From: Deltaproteobacteria bacterium
Lineage (GTDB): Bacteria; Desulfobacterota; Syntrophia; Syntrophales; UBA5619
NCBI GenBank assembly: GCA_021817825.1
Contig: JAKAFS010000010.1
Span: 1 to 58,592, forward strand
DNA length: 58,592 nt
Direction of reading: 5' to 3'
The translations under genes and the position numbers were made by a program. This document shows positions 37,182 through 44,388 of the stretch, one piece after another. The stretch's first letter is position 1. The number at the start of each line of letters is the position of its first letter. The notes under the pieces were generated by a model. That model saw only the letters and a program-made list of their open reading frames with translations. It had not been told where the DNA came from and made no database searches.

Positions 37182-38885
37182 CTACCCCCGGTCCCAGCCG
37201 CCCCGGGCGCGCAGGTCGGCTACGATCCGGGCGGCCCGTTCCCGGAGGTTCAGATAATCCGTCTTGGCCACCCGGTTCAAGGGGATTTCGCCGGCCTTGA
37301 GGATCTCCACATGAGAGGGCCGGGAATAAGCGGAGATGTCGCCGCAGGCCGCCATCACCTCTGCGGCGGTGATCGTCTGGCCGTCCAGCGCCTCTACGAA
37401 GGCGACGATCCCTTCGCTGAAGACCTCGTGCTCCGCGCCGATAACGGCCACCATCCCGAGGCGCCCCTTGAGCTTGCCGTGGATGTGATTCTCCACATCC
37501 TCGGGAAAGACCTGATACCCCTTGGGCTTGATGATCAGCTTTGCCCGGCCGGAGAAGTGGAGCCCCTGGTCGTCATAGTAGCCCACATCGCCGGTATAGC
37601 AGATTCCCTCCAGGGAGACCGTCTTGGCGGTGTTCTCGGGATCGCCCAGGTAGCCGAGGAAGATCTGGGGTCCGGAAAAACAGATCTCCCCGATTTCGCC
37701 CTTGGGCTTTTCGGCGCCGGCGGTTCCGTCGGCGTTCATGAGGCTGCGGATCGAAAGGGGGCAGAGCGGGGAATCGTAGCCGATCCCTAAAGCCAGCTCG
37801 TCCACGTCGGCATCGACGTTCGTATAGGTGCAGAACCCCGCCGTTTCCGTGAGCCCCAGCCCCGTACCGATCCTCGGGGCCATGGTCTTCATTTTTGCAA
37901 GAAACTCCCGGGGGACGGCCTGGCCGCCGTAGATGGCAAAGCGCAGGGAGGAAAGATCGTACTTCCCGTAATCGGGGAGCCGCCACTCCATGTTGAAGAG
38001 GGCCGGGATCTGGCCGATGACGGTGATTCTATGCTTCTGGATCGCCTCCAGGGAGAGCTTCGGATCGAAGATATGGAGGATGACCGCCGTGCCGCCGCCG
38101 AAGATGATCGTCCCGAGTTGCTCCGTCGTGCAGCCCACGTGGGAAGCGGGAAGGTTGATCAGCATCCGGTCGGCGGGGACCAGCTCGAAACCCACGCAGA
38201 GGCCGATATTCTGAATCAGGATGTTCTCGTGGCACAGCAGCGCCGGTTTCGGAGAGCCCGTGGAGCCGGTGGTGAAGATGATGAGCGCGCCGTCCCTTTT
38301 GCCGACCGCCCGGCGCGCCTTGCGCACCTTGCCCGTCAGCAGGCCAAGCAGAAAGACCTTCTTGATGTCCTTTGCAAAATCGGTGATTCCGACGGCGCCC
38401 TTCATGATCAGGTCCGGTTCCTTCTGGAATTGCACCCAGTGACGGATGTACGGGCAGGCCGCCATCACCTCGCCGATGAGGGGACGAAAATCGACGACCG
38501 GTGTCTTGCCGAGGAAGAAATAGGCCTTCGGCTTCATTTTGCCCATGCAGGTGATGACTTCTCCGGCCTTGAGGCGCAGATCCAAGGGGGCCACGATGAT
38601 GCCGATCCGGTAGCAGGCGTAGATCAGATAGACATGCTCCTTGAGCAGCGGCAGGCTTGTGGCGACGATGTCCCCTTTTTTCAGGCCGATGGAGAGGAGC
38701 TTGGCGGCGAAGGCCGAAACGGAGGTGTTGAACTGTTTCCAGCTTACCTGCTCGTTCGTGTTGTGTTCGATGATGGCGGTTTCGGAGGGGCGCCCCTTCG
38801 CATAGCGGGCGACATAATCGGCGATGTTCGGCAGGAGGGTTTCATAGATCTGACGGCAGCGTTCGTCTTTCTGATGATCCTTCAT
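37182..38885 (-). CDS. AMP-forming acyl-CoA synthetase / acid-CoA ligase
   Basis: A 567-residue adenylate-forming enzyme. Signature A3 is IIFTTGSTGSPKPALL, A5-like GTGLGLTETAG, A7 YTGDVGYYDDQGLHFSGR, the hinge KLIIKPKGYQVFPEDVE and the catalytic Lys in PLNRVAKTDYL near the C terminus. It activates a carboxylic acid to acyl-AMP and then acyl-CoA in the cytoplasm. Closest in pattern to medium/long-chain fatty or cyclic-acid CoA ligases; the substrate is not predictable. With the CoA-transferase, thioesterases and MaoC hydratase it supports a fatty- or aromatic-acid lifestyle. A TTGACA promoter lies upstream. Confidence 0.88.
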   Translation of the reverse strand: MKDHQKDERCRQIYETLLPNIADYVARYAKGRPSETAIIEHNTNEQVSWKQFNTSVSAFAAKLLSIGLKKGDIVATSLPLLKEHVYLIYACYRIGIIVAPLDLRLKAGEVITCMGKMKPKAYFFLGKTPVVDFRPLIGEVMAACPYIRHWVQFQKEPDLIMKGAVGITDFAKDIKKVFLLGLLTGKVRKARRAVGKRDGALIIFTTGSTGSPKPALLCHENILIQNIGLCVGFELVPADRMLINLPASHVGCTTEQLGTIIFGGGTAVILHIFDPKLSLEAIQKHRITVIGQIPALFNMEWRLPDYGKYDLSSLRFAIYGGQAVPREFLAKMKTMAPRIGTGLGLTETAGFCTYTNVDADVDELALGIGYDSPLCPLSIRSLMNADGTAGAEKPKGEIGEICFSGPQIFLGYLGDPENTAKTVSLEGICYTGDVGYYDDQGLHFSGRAKLIIKPKGYQVFPEDVENHIHGKLKGRLGMVAVIGAEHEVFSEGIVAFVEALDGQTITAAEVMAACGDISAYSRPSHVEILKAGEIPLNRVAKTDYLNLRERAARIVADLRARGGWDRG

Positions 38886-38941
38886 GGCGATGGCCTCTTA
38901 AGTGGGTTGTAGGGGGAAAGAGCCGCTGTACACGGAGTTAT

Positions 38942-38971
38942 GGAGTAGCGAAAATGCGGCACCGTTGTCAA
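38942..38971 (-). promoter_or_regulatory. Candidate promoter of the acyl-CoA synthetase gene
   Basis: Minus-strand TTGACA (38971-38966), 18 nt, TACTCC (38947-38942). The -35 is perfect and the -10 fair. About 55 nt upstream of the ATG at 38885. Confidence 0.4.
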
Positions 38972-39023
38972 GGAAAATCGGGATCTTTTCCCCGGAAGGG
39001 GAGAGTGAAGCGCCAGGGAGAGG

Positions 39024-39419
39024 TCAGGGGGCAAGGAGGCGCAGAGACCAGCGAACGAGGAGGATGGCGATCAGAAGCCAGGCAAGGAGGATGACCGCGG
39101 CGGCAATCTTGCCGGCCCGCTCCGCCCTGCCGATGCTCTCCTCGGCCTGACGGCGGCATTCGGCAAGAACCCCGGCAGGGATGAGCCGGACGACGAGCAT
39201 CATCCCCAGGGGGATCAGGACGAGGTCGTCCAGATACCCCAGGACGGGAATGAAATCGGGAATCAGATCGATCGGGGAGAGGGCATAACCGACGACGACC
39301 AGCGCCAGGGCTTTGGCGTACCAGGGAACCCGCGGATCGCGGCAGGCAAGCCCAAGCGCAAAGGTGTCTTGCTTGAGGGCCTGTACCCGTTTTTTCCAGG
39401 AGGCGAAGGATTGCATCAT
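39024..39419 (-). CDS. YkvA/DUF1232-family membrane protein
   Basis: A 131-residue protein. The DUF1232 core is present: [20 protein letters not shown] followed by [20 protein letters not shown], in which SPIDLIPD is diagnostic. A further hydrophobic helix near the C terminus (about 105-125) makes it a membrane protein. Function of the family is unknown. Two adjacent ATG codons (39419 and 39416) with GGAATCCCG upstream give the start; a longer reading frame to 39743 overlaps the DUF3334-like gene in another frame and is not credible. Confidence 0.75.
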   Translation of the reverse strand: MMQSFASWKKRVQALKQDTFALGLACRDPRVPWYAKALALVVVGYALSPIDLIPDFIPVLGYLDDLVLIPLGMMLVVRLIPAGVLAECRRQAEESIGRAERAGKIAAAVILLAWLLIAILLVRWSLRLLAP

Positions 39420-39463
39420 CGGGATTCCGTTGCCGGGCGCCGCGTCCCGTCGCGGCCGCCGCC

Positions 39464-40087
39464 TTATTGGTCTTTGCGGGCCGCCATGATGTCGTCTACA
39501 TCGAATTCCTCGGGCTTCTGGAAAGGAAAAAGAGAGTAGAAATTCATGTTTCCCAAGGAGACTTCCATATAGAACCGGTTGCCGTCGGCGGTCTTGAAGG
39601 AAATCTTCCGGAGCTGCGGCTTGTCGATCGACGCCTCGACCGAGATCTCCACGGCTTCGGTGATCGCCAGCATCTTGGGCTGGTTCTGATAGACGAAGAT
39701 GCAGGTTTCCCTTTCCAGATCGCCCCTGAAGCGCCCGATGCACTGGTTCATCAACTCTCCCAGGCTGTTGGCCACCTCGTCGGCGGTGTAGCTCGTTGCC
39801 AGCTCTTCTTCCGGCATGCCCATGCTGACCATGTATTTTCTGTAGATCTCCATCGCCGCCTCATCGGAAAAGTTCAAGAGAACGAGCCCGGTAAAATCGC
39901 CGCTGAAGAGGACGAAACAGCCGATATCGGGCTTCAGGCAGGTCTTCTGAATGCACTGCACCATGGGTGAATAGGTGATGGCATCGTTCGTTGCCGATGT
40001 CAGAACCGACTGCACGGAATGGGTCAGGATCCGGAAGATGTCTTCCGGAGACACGACGGTGATCGCTTCTGTCTGGTTTTCATTCAT
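39464..40087 (-). CDS. DUF3334-like protein, possible CheX/CheC-type fold
   Basis: A 207-residue soluble protein resembling the DUF3334 group. Segments such as [45 protein letters not shown] and the C-terminal [19 protein letters not shown] recall the two-helix-plus-sheet CheC/CheX phosphatase fold, in which E..N pairs act on phospho-CheY; here the stretch [12 protein letters not shown] contains candidate E and N residues. Such a function is inference. AAGGAGACC precedes the ATG at 40087. A near-consensus minus-strand promoter and a 15-bp palindrome lie in the divergent gap shared with the MarR-hgcAB operon. Confidence 0.6.
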   Translation of the reverse strand: MNENQTEAITVVSPEDIFRILTHSVQSVLTSATNDAITYSPMVQCIQKTCLKPDIGCFVLFSGDFTGLVLLNFSDEAAMEIYRKYMVSMGMPEEELATSYTADEVANSLGELMNQCIGRFRGDLERETCIFVYQNQPKMLAITEAVEISVEASIDKPQLRKISFKTADGNRFYMEVSLGNMNFYSLFPFQKPEEFDVDDIMAARKDQ

Positions 40088-40178
40088 GATCGGTCTCCTT
40101 GACGTTTCGGTCGAAAGGTTCGCAGGGCAGCGCCGCGTGAATGCTGCCCTGTGGAATAGGCTATTCGTCAGGGGGCGA

Positions 40179-40207
40179 AGTATAAGGACAAGGGGGATGC
40201 ATGTCAA
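40179..40207 (-). promoter_or_regulatory. Near-consensus promoter of the DUF3334-like gene
   Basis: Minus-strand TTGACA (40207-40202), exactly 17 nt, TATACT (40184-40179), identical in both hexamers to the promoter at 3233. The 15-bp palindrome at 40218-40232 lies just upstream of its -35. Confidence 0.7.
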
Positions 40208-40217
40208 TCACATATCC

Positions 40218-40232
40218 ATTGTTGTCAACAAT
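40218..40232. promoter_or_regulatory. 15-bp perfect palindrome, putative operator between DUF3334-like and MarR-hgcAB
   Basis: ATTGTTG-T-CAACAAT, seven-base arms around one central base. The TTG...CAA core is like MarR-family operators. It lies in the divergent region, 10 bp upstream of the -35 of the minus-strand promoter and 62 bp upstream of the plus-strand -35, so one dimer could affect both genes. Confidence 0.5.
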
Positions 40233-40294
40233 CCCAGCCTGCCTGTGATCTTCATAGCTTTCATTGCCTCCGGCTGCCTCTCCGAAATTTTTGG

Positions 40295-40328
40295 TTGACA
40301 GGATCTTTTTATAGTTGTATGGCACAAC
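40295..40328 (+). promoter_or_regulatory. Promoter of the MarR-hgcA-hgcB operon with overlapping inverted repeat
   Basis: TTGACA at 40295-40300, 17 nt, TATGGC at 40318-40323. The inverted repeat GTTGT-ATGGC-ACAAC (40314-40328) is centred on the -10, as expected of an autoregulatory repressor site. The predicted transcription start is at or next to the ATG at 40330, so the message may be leaderless. Confidence 0.55.
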
Positions 40329-40329
40329 C

Positions 40330-40794
40330 ATGTCGACGAATCATGAACAACATTGCCGGGAAATATTCACCGTCATCATGACGCTCTTCCGCGAGATCCG
40401 CTGTTGCAGCCGGGACGAGGCAATCTGTCTGGGAGTGACGTTCCATCAGTTCGTCATCCTCGATGCCGTAGCCGAAAAGGGAGAGATGGATCTGGCGGAG
40501 CTGCACGGTGTTCTTTCGGTGGAAAAAAGCACGACCACCCGTCTGGTCAATCCGCTACTGAGAAGGGGGCTCCTCCGACGGGAAAAAGCCCCCCATGATT
40601 CGCGGGCGGTCAAACTTGCCTTGACCGAAGCGGGCCGGGAAACCCATCTTAAGGTCCGGGATTGTCTGCTGGCCTTTTTCGCGGGCATCGACCGGAATAT
40701 CCCCGCCGGCCAAAGGGATGGGGTCCTGGAGGCGGTGCGGATCTTCGCGACGGCCATCAGGAAGGCGGCCGCACAATGCCGCTGCTGCGCATGA
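40330..40794 (+). CDS. MarR-family regulator, cysteine-rich, upstream of hgcAB
   Basis: A 154-residue winged-helix protein of the MarR type: dimerisation helix, then a wHTH with LAELHGVLSVEKSTTTRLVNPLLRRGLL and the basic wing REKAPHDSRAVKLALTEAG. It is unusually rich in cysteine: C9, C25-C26, C33, C112 and a C-terminal CRCC (150, 152, 153). Such clusters suggest thiol-based sensing of a metal, metalloid or oxidant, but this is inference. It is 19 bp from hgcA and surely co-transcribed, so it is the likely regulator of mercury methylation in this genome; other organisms are known to have an ArsR-type regulator in this place. A TTG at 40315 is the alternative start. Confidence 0.8.
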   Translation: MSTNHEQHCREIFTVIMTLFREIRCCSRDEAICLGVTFHQFVILDAVAEKGEMDLAELHGVLSVEKSTTTRLVNPLLRRGLLRREKAPHDSRAVKLALTEAGRETHLKVRDCLLAFFAGIDRNIPAGQRDGVLEAVRIFATAIRKAAAQCRCCA

Positions 40795-40813
40795 ACGCAA
40801 AGGAGGTGAAGAA

Positions 40814-41971
40814 ATGAACCAAAACGACCCCAAAGCACGCCCCAAGGTGATGCTGCCCCTCGGGCCCGCTTCCGGCGGCGAAGGTTGCGGATGCAGCTGC
40901 GGTTCGGATATGGCGCCGCAGCAATCTGCGGACCGGGAACGGCGCTTCGTCATCGGCGATCTTGCGTCGCCGGCAGGGCCCTTGCCGCGGGTCTCGTCGT
41001 CGCTGACCTGGGTTGACCACTGGGGAACGATCAAGGCCCGCTGGGGCGTAGGCCGAATGGACTATGCCATCGATCCGGGGCTCTATGCCCTGGGCCGTCC
41101 GGGACCGGAATCGCCCGTCCTGGTCACGGCCAACTACAAGATGAGTTTCGATGCGCTGCGCAGCGCCCTTCCCGGGCGCGACACCTGGATCCTCGTCCTC
41201 GATACGCAGGGAATCAATGTCTGGTGCGCCGCCGGAAAGGGGACCTTCGGCACCGAGGAGGTGGTCCACAGGATCGCGGCCAGCCGTCTGAAGGAGGTCG
41301 TGACTCACCGGTCGCTGATCCTTCCCCAACTGGGCGCGCCGGGGGTCGCTGCCCATCTGGTGAAGCAGCAGTCGGGATTTACCGTCCATTACGGGCCGAT
41401 CGCCGCCGGCGACCTTCCGGCCTATCTGGATGGCGGCGGCCAGGCGACTCCGGCGATGCGGCGGAAAGATTTTCCCCTCCGGGAGCGGGCGGTCCTGATC
41501 CCGGTGGAACTGGTGGCGGCGCTCAAACCGGCCGCACTTATCGCGCCCCTTTTGTTTCTGAGCGGGGGGCTGGGTGGGCCCGGCGGCTTTTGGCAGGACG
41601 CGCTTCGGGAGGGCACCTGGGCCGTCTTCGCCTTTTTGAGCGCCGTCCTGGCCGGGACGGTTCTCTTTCCCCTTCTGCTGCCCTTTCTTCCCGGGCGGGC
41701 CTTCACCACCAAGGGGCTTGGGCTGGGCATCCTGATCGCCCTCGCCTATGGGTTCCTGACGGCTTTCGTCGGCGTGGCGTGGCTCGGAATGCTGGCCTGG
41801 TTCTTGATGATCCCGGCCCTGACCGCCTATCTGGCGATGAACTTCACCGGCTGCTCCACCTATACCTCCCCCTCGGGCGTGAACAAGGAGATGCGCTGGG
41901 CGCTTCGCCTGGAGATCGGTCTGGCGCTCGGCGGCTGCGTCCTCTGGATCGCGGCGCGCCTGGTCACTTAG
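40814..41971 (+). CDS. hgcA: Mercury methylation corrinoid protein HgcA
   Basis: A 385-residue protein with the diagnostic HgcA motif NVWCAAGK at residues 135-142; C138 is the lower axial ligand to cobalt of the corrinoid. The N-terminal corrinoid domain resembles that of the acetyl-CoA pathway CFeSP, and the C-terminal part has about five transmembrane helices (from about residue 235). HgcA passes a methyl group to Hg(II) to form methylmercury and needs HgcB. An unusual feature is the N-terminal Cys cluster GEGCGCSCGSD (residues 22-32) before the conserved domain. AGGAGGTGA stands in front of the ATG; an upstream in-frame Met would overlap the regulator gene. The assignment rests on the motif, topology and adjacent hgcB. 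Confidence 0.96.
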   Translation: MNQNDPKARPKVMLPLGPASGGEGCGCSCGSDMAPQQSADRERRFVIGDLASPAGPLPRVSSSLTWVDHWGTIKARWGVGRMDYAIDPGLYALGRPGPESPVLVTANYKMSFDALRSALPGRDTWILVLDTQGINVWCAAGKGTFGTEEVVHRIAASRLKEVVTHRSLILPQLGAPGVAAHLVKQQSGFTVHYGPIAAGDLPAYLDGGGQATPAMRRKDFPLRERAVLIPVELVAALKPAALIAPLLFLSGGLGGPGGFWQDALREGTWAVFAFLSAVLAGTVLFPLLLPFLPGRAFTTKGLGLGILIALAYGFLTAFVGVAWLGMLAWFLMIPALTAYLAMNFTGCSTYTSPSGVNKEMRWALRLEIGLALGGCVLWIAARLVT

Positions 41972-41982
41972 GAGATGAAGAG

Positions 41983-42294
41983 ATGAACCGTTTATCGTAC
42001 CTGAAGGATGTGACAACCCTCGCCCTGGACGAGCAGAAATGCATCGGCTGCGGGATGTGTCTGGAGGTCTGCCCCCATGCCGTGTTCGGAATGCAGGAGC
42101 GGCGGGCGCAGATCATAGACCGCGATGCCTGCATGGAGTGCGGGGCTTGCCGCCGGAATTGCCCGGCCGAAGCCGTGACGGTGCAGGCCGGTGTCGGCTG
42201 CGCCGCGGCCATCATCAACGTCATCCTGGGCAGGACCGATCAACCCTGCTGCGGCGGCGACACCGGTTGTGGGTCGGGAAAAACCTGTTGCTGA
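41983..42294 (+). CDS. hgcB: Mercury methylation ferredoxin HgcB
   Basis: A 103-residue 2[4Fe-4S] ferredoxin directly after hgcA (11 bp gap). Cluster ligands are C20, C23, C26, C30 and C50, C53, C56, C60; the second is the HgcB signature CMECGAC. The extra conserved Cys is at residue 73 (GVGCAAAI), and the C terminus ends in a CC pair (C102, C103), with a further C89-C90 and C96. Studied HgcB proteins need Cys73 and one of the terminal pair, probably to bind and hand over Hg(II), besides reducing the HgcA corrinoid. The additional tail cysteines here could enlarge the mercury-binding capacity (inference). GGAG precedes the ATG. Confidence 0.96.
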   Translation: MNRLSYLKDVTTLALDEQKCIGCGMCLEVCPHAVFGMQERRAQIIDRDACMECGACRRNCPAEAVTVQAGVGCAAAIINVILGRTDQPCCGGDTGCGSGKTCC

Positions 42295-42308
42295 TCTGAA
42301 GCGGGCCC

Positions 42309-42830
42309 TTATCCGCAAGATTCCTTTTGGATCTGGCAGGCCTTTTCCTTCTTCTTCTCTGCCAGCCGCGCCTCCCGTCGGGCTCGGGCCTCCCGATGGC
42401 GTCGCCGTTCCTCGTCGGTCTCCAGTGTCAGCGGGGGAACGGGTCGCGGCCTCCCCTCGGGGTCCAGGGAGACGAAGGTGAGGTAGGCGGAGGCCGTATG
42501 GCGCCGTTCGCCGGTGCGGGGGTTCTCCGTTTCCACCCGGACGCCGACTTCCATGGAAGTCTTGCCCACGTAATTGAGGCTGGCCTTCAGGGTCAAGACA
42601 TCGCCCATATAAGCGGGGTTGTGGAAATCAAGCCGGTCGATGGAGGCGGTTACCACATTGCTATGGGCGTGGCGCATCGCGGCAACGCCGGCTGCCGTGT
42701 CGATGAGCTTCATGATCACCCCGCCGTGGACGTTTCCCGCCGTGTTGATGTCCTGGTGACTCATCAATTGCGCCATGACGACGCTGCTTTCGCTGACGCT
42801 TTTCCCTGCCTCGACCGCTTCCGTTTCCAT
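42309..42830 (-). CDS. Acyl-CoA thioesterase, YciA/ACOT hot-dog type
   Basis: A 173-residue hot-dog thioesterase. The family motif MSHQDINTAGNVHGGVIMKLIDTAAG contains the catalytic Asn/Asp region (positions about 23-45 of the protein), followed by VVTASIDRLDFHNPAYMGD. The tail (residues about 135-173) is an Arg/Glu/Lys-rich helix absent from many relatives. It hydrolyses acyl-CoA to acid and CoA in the cytoplasm. GGAGGTGGCG stands before the ATG at 42830; an upstream in-frame Met at 42866 has none. It is convergent with hgcB (14 bp between stops), so not part of that operon. Confidence 0.85.
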   Translation of the reverse strand: METEAVEAGKSVSESSVVMAQLMSHQDINTAGNVHGGVIMKLIDTAAGVAAMRHAHSNVVTASIDRLDFHNPAYMGDVLTLKASLNYVGKTSMEVGVRVETENPRTGERRHTASAYLTFVSLDPEGRPRPVPPLTLETDEERRRHREARARREARLAEKKKEKACQIQKESCG

Positions 42831-43208
42831 CGCCACCTCCTCAGGGTTGTCTGAAATCTCGAACATATAGTTTTCTTTTTACCCGCTTCCCGGCTTCTTT
42901 GCAACCGTCGAACGTGGGGCAGATGAACCGTCGGCAAGTTCCCGCGGCCTTTCTTCCCGATGATCCGGACATCGCCTGCACCGTGCGACGTCGGGGCATG
43001 GGCCCGTCCTGCCGAGCGACCGAAGCCAAGGGGAAGGAACGGCGGGAAGAAGAAAAGGGCTTGCGCCCGATTTCCATCTGTTGTACCGATGGATGAAAGC
43101 GGCGGCTGATTTTAAGAACGGCTCTTCTTTCCCATCGACCGATAGGACCCGTTTTAACCGGGTGCGGGAGCGGAAGGGCGGTGGAACGATCGCGAAAGGA
43201 GAGAAACG
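42831..43208. other. 378-bp intergenic region without a recognised gene
   Basis: Short reading frames exist on both strands, including a minus-strand frame ending near 42841 with CRRFICPTFDGCKEAG, but none has a convincing start, length or known motif. No promoter near consensus was seen before the QueG-like gene. Confidence 0.3.
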
Positions 43209-44096
43209 ATGACCAGAAAAGGGGAAGGACCATCGGCTGCGGCGCAGTGGATCCGGGAGACCGTCCGCACCTATGCGGCGGGGAAGGCGAATCGCCTGCG
43301 TCCCGACGGCACGGACGACGAACCGGCCTGGGATGAGCCGCTGGTTGGCTTTTCCCGCGGCGACGACCCCCTTTACGAAAGGTTCAAGGCCGATATCGGC
43401 TCTTTTGTCTGGACACCCGCAGAGGCCTTTGCCGCGGCCTTTCCGGGAATCGATGTTGCGCCGGCCGAATTGACGGTGATTGCCTGGGTGCTGCCGCAGA
43501 CGGAAATCACCCGGCGGGACCACGCCCGGGAGGAGAAGCTGCCGGCGGAGCGCTGGGCGCTGGCGAGAAAGTACGGGGAGGAATTCAACGCCAGGCTGCA
43601 CGACCATGTGGTCCTGACCCTGGCTCAGGCTGGCTTTCAAGCGATGACGCCGCATAGCTCGCCGCACTTCAAGCGGGAAAACTCCCCGCGCTACGGTTTT
43701 GCCTCCAGTTGGTCGGAGCGACATGCAGCCTTCGCCTCGGGACTCGGCACCTTCGGCCTCTGTGAAGGACTGATTACGCCCAAGGGGAAAGCGGTGCGCC
43801 TGGGATCCGTGGTGGCCAGGATCGCCGTTGAGCTGCCGGCGCGCCCCTATGAAGATTCCCACGCCTATTGCCTCTACTACAAGGACGGAAGTTGCGGCGT
43901 TTGCGTCAAGCGCTGTCCGGCAGAGGCCGTCAGCCGGGAAGGCGGGCACGACAAGGTCAAGTGCCGGAGCTACAATCGCACCATCTGCGAAAAATCGATT
44001 CTGGAAAGATTCGGTATCGAGACCTACGCCTGCGGCCTCTGCCAAGTCGGCGTTCCCTGCGAAGCTGCCATTCCACGGCGGGCGAAGGACAAGTAA
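43209..44096 (+). CDS. QueG-like (epoxyqueuosine-reductase-related) iron-sulfur protein
   Basis: A 295-residue protein with a C-terminal double [4Fe-4S] module: GSCGVCVKRCPAEAV and YACGLCQVGVPC, plus intervening Cys in VKCRSYNRTIC. The preceding domain (GFASSWSERHAAFASGLGTFGLCEGLITPKGKAVRLGSVVA) is the pattern of COG1600 QueG and of related corrinoid reductive enzymes. True QueG binds cobalamin and reduces epoxyqueuosine in tRNA, but this copy is shorter and lacks the HEAT-repeat C terminus, so it is better read as a QueG-like ferredoxin. Whether it serves corrinoid reactivation near hgcAB is speculation. GAAAGGAGAG precedes the ATG. Confidence 0.78.
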   Translation: MTRKGEGPSAAAQWIRETVRTYAAGKANRLRPDGTDDEPAWDEPLVGFSRGDDPLYERFKADIGSFVWTPAEAFAAAFPGIDVAPAELTVIAWVLPQTEITRRDHAREEKLPAERWALARKYGEEFNARLHDHVVLTLAQAGFQAMTPHSSPHFKRENSPRYGFASSWSERHAAFASGLGTFGLCEGLITPKGKAVRLGSVVARIAVELPARPYEDSHAYCLYYKDGSCGVCVKRCPAEAVSREGGHDKVKCRSYNRTICEKSILERFGIETYACGLCQVGVPCEAAIPRRAKDK

Positions 44097-44165
44097 CCGC
44101 CATCGGCCTGACTGTACAGATCAAGATTTTTTTCGACTCCCCCGGAGGGAATGGCACCGTCCGCA

Positions 44166-44195
44166 TTGACTTTTTCGTCCGTAGGGGGCTATTTT
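44166..44195 (+). promoter_or_regulatory. Candidate promoter for the structured RNA next to the CRISPR array
   Basis: TTGACT at 44166-44171, 18 nt, TATTTT at 44190-44195. Predicted start near 44202, four bases before the closing stem of the RNA. Confidence 0.45.
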
Positions 44196-44201
44196 CGTTC
44201 G

Positions 44202-44310
44202 ACGAGGGCATGCGTGACACGGTGAGAATCTCCCGGCCGTAGCACCGCGGTTTTCGCGGGAGCGCCATGCGGGGTTGGTGGGAGGCCCCGCCGCATGCCC
44301 TTTTCATTTT
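44202..44310 (+). ncRNA. Candidate structured small RNA, about 100 nt, of unknown family
   Basis: GGGCATGCG (44206-44214) pairs perfectly with CGCATGCCC (44292-44300), closing a multi-branched fold. Inside, GCGGGG (44269-44274) pairs with CCCCGC (44286-44291), directly abutting the closing stem, and CTCCCG (44230-44235) pairs with CGGGAG (44257-44262), or alternatively CCGCG with CGCGG (44245-44249 and 44255-44259). A TTTTCATTTT tract (44301-44310) follows, like a terminator. With the promoter at 44166 this has the form of a free-standing small RNA gene. It does not match tRNA, 4.5S RNA or any riboswitch I recognise. The other reading is a large terminator for the QueG-like gene. Confidence 0.4.
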
Positions 44311-44388
44311 CACTTCCCGGAGAAGACGACTATTTCTCTTTTGTTCAATCTAATGACATCGTCCTGATTAGTCCGCCGAACCGACGTC

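Noticed and set aside
40600..40813. Cobalamin riboswitch before hgcA
   Set aside because: The gap to the regulator is only 19 bp and no B12-box was seen anywhere in the upstream region.
42841..43233. A 130-codon minus-strand frame with CRRFICPTFDGC
   Set aside because: No ribosome-binding site, no recognised family and overlap with the start of the QueG-like gene; left as intergenic.
44206..44300. Structured element considered as tRNA-Sec, 4.5S RNA or cobalamin, cyclic di-GMP or molybdenum cofactor riboswitch
   Set aside because: The T-loop, SRP GGAAG-type loop and riboswitch core sequences are missing, so only an unnamed structure is claimed.
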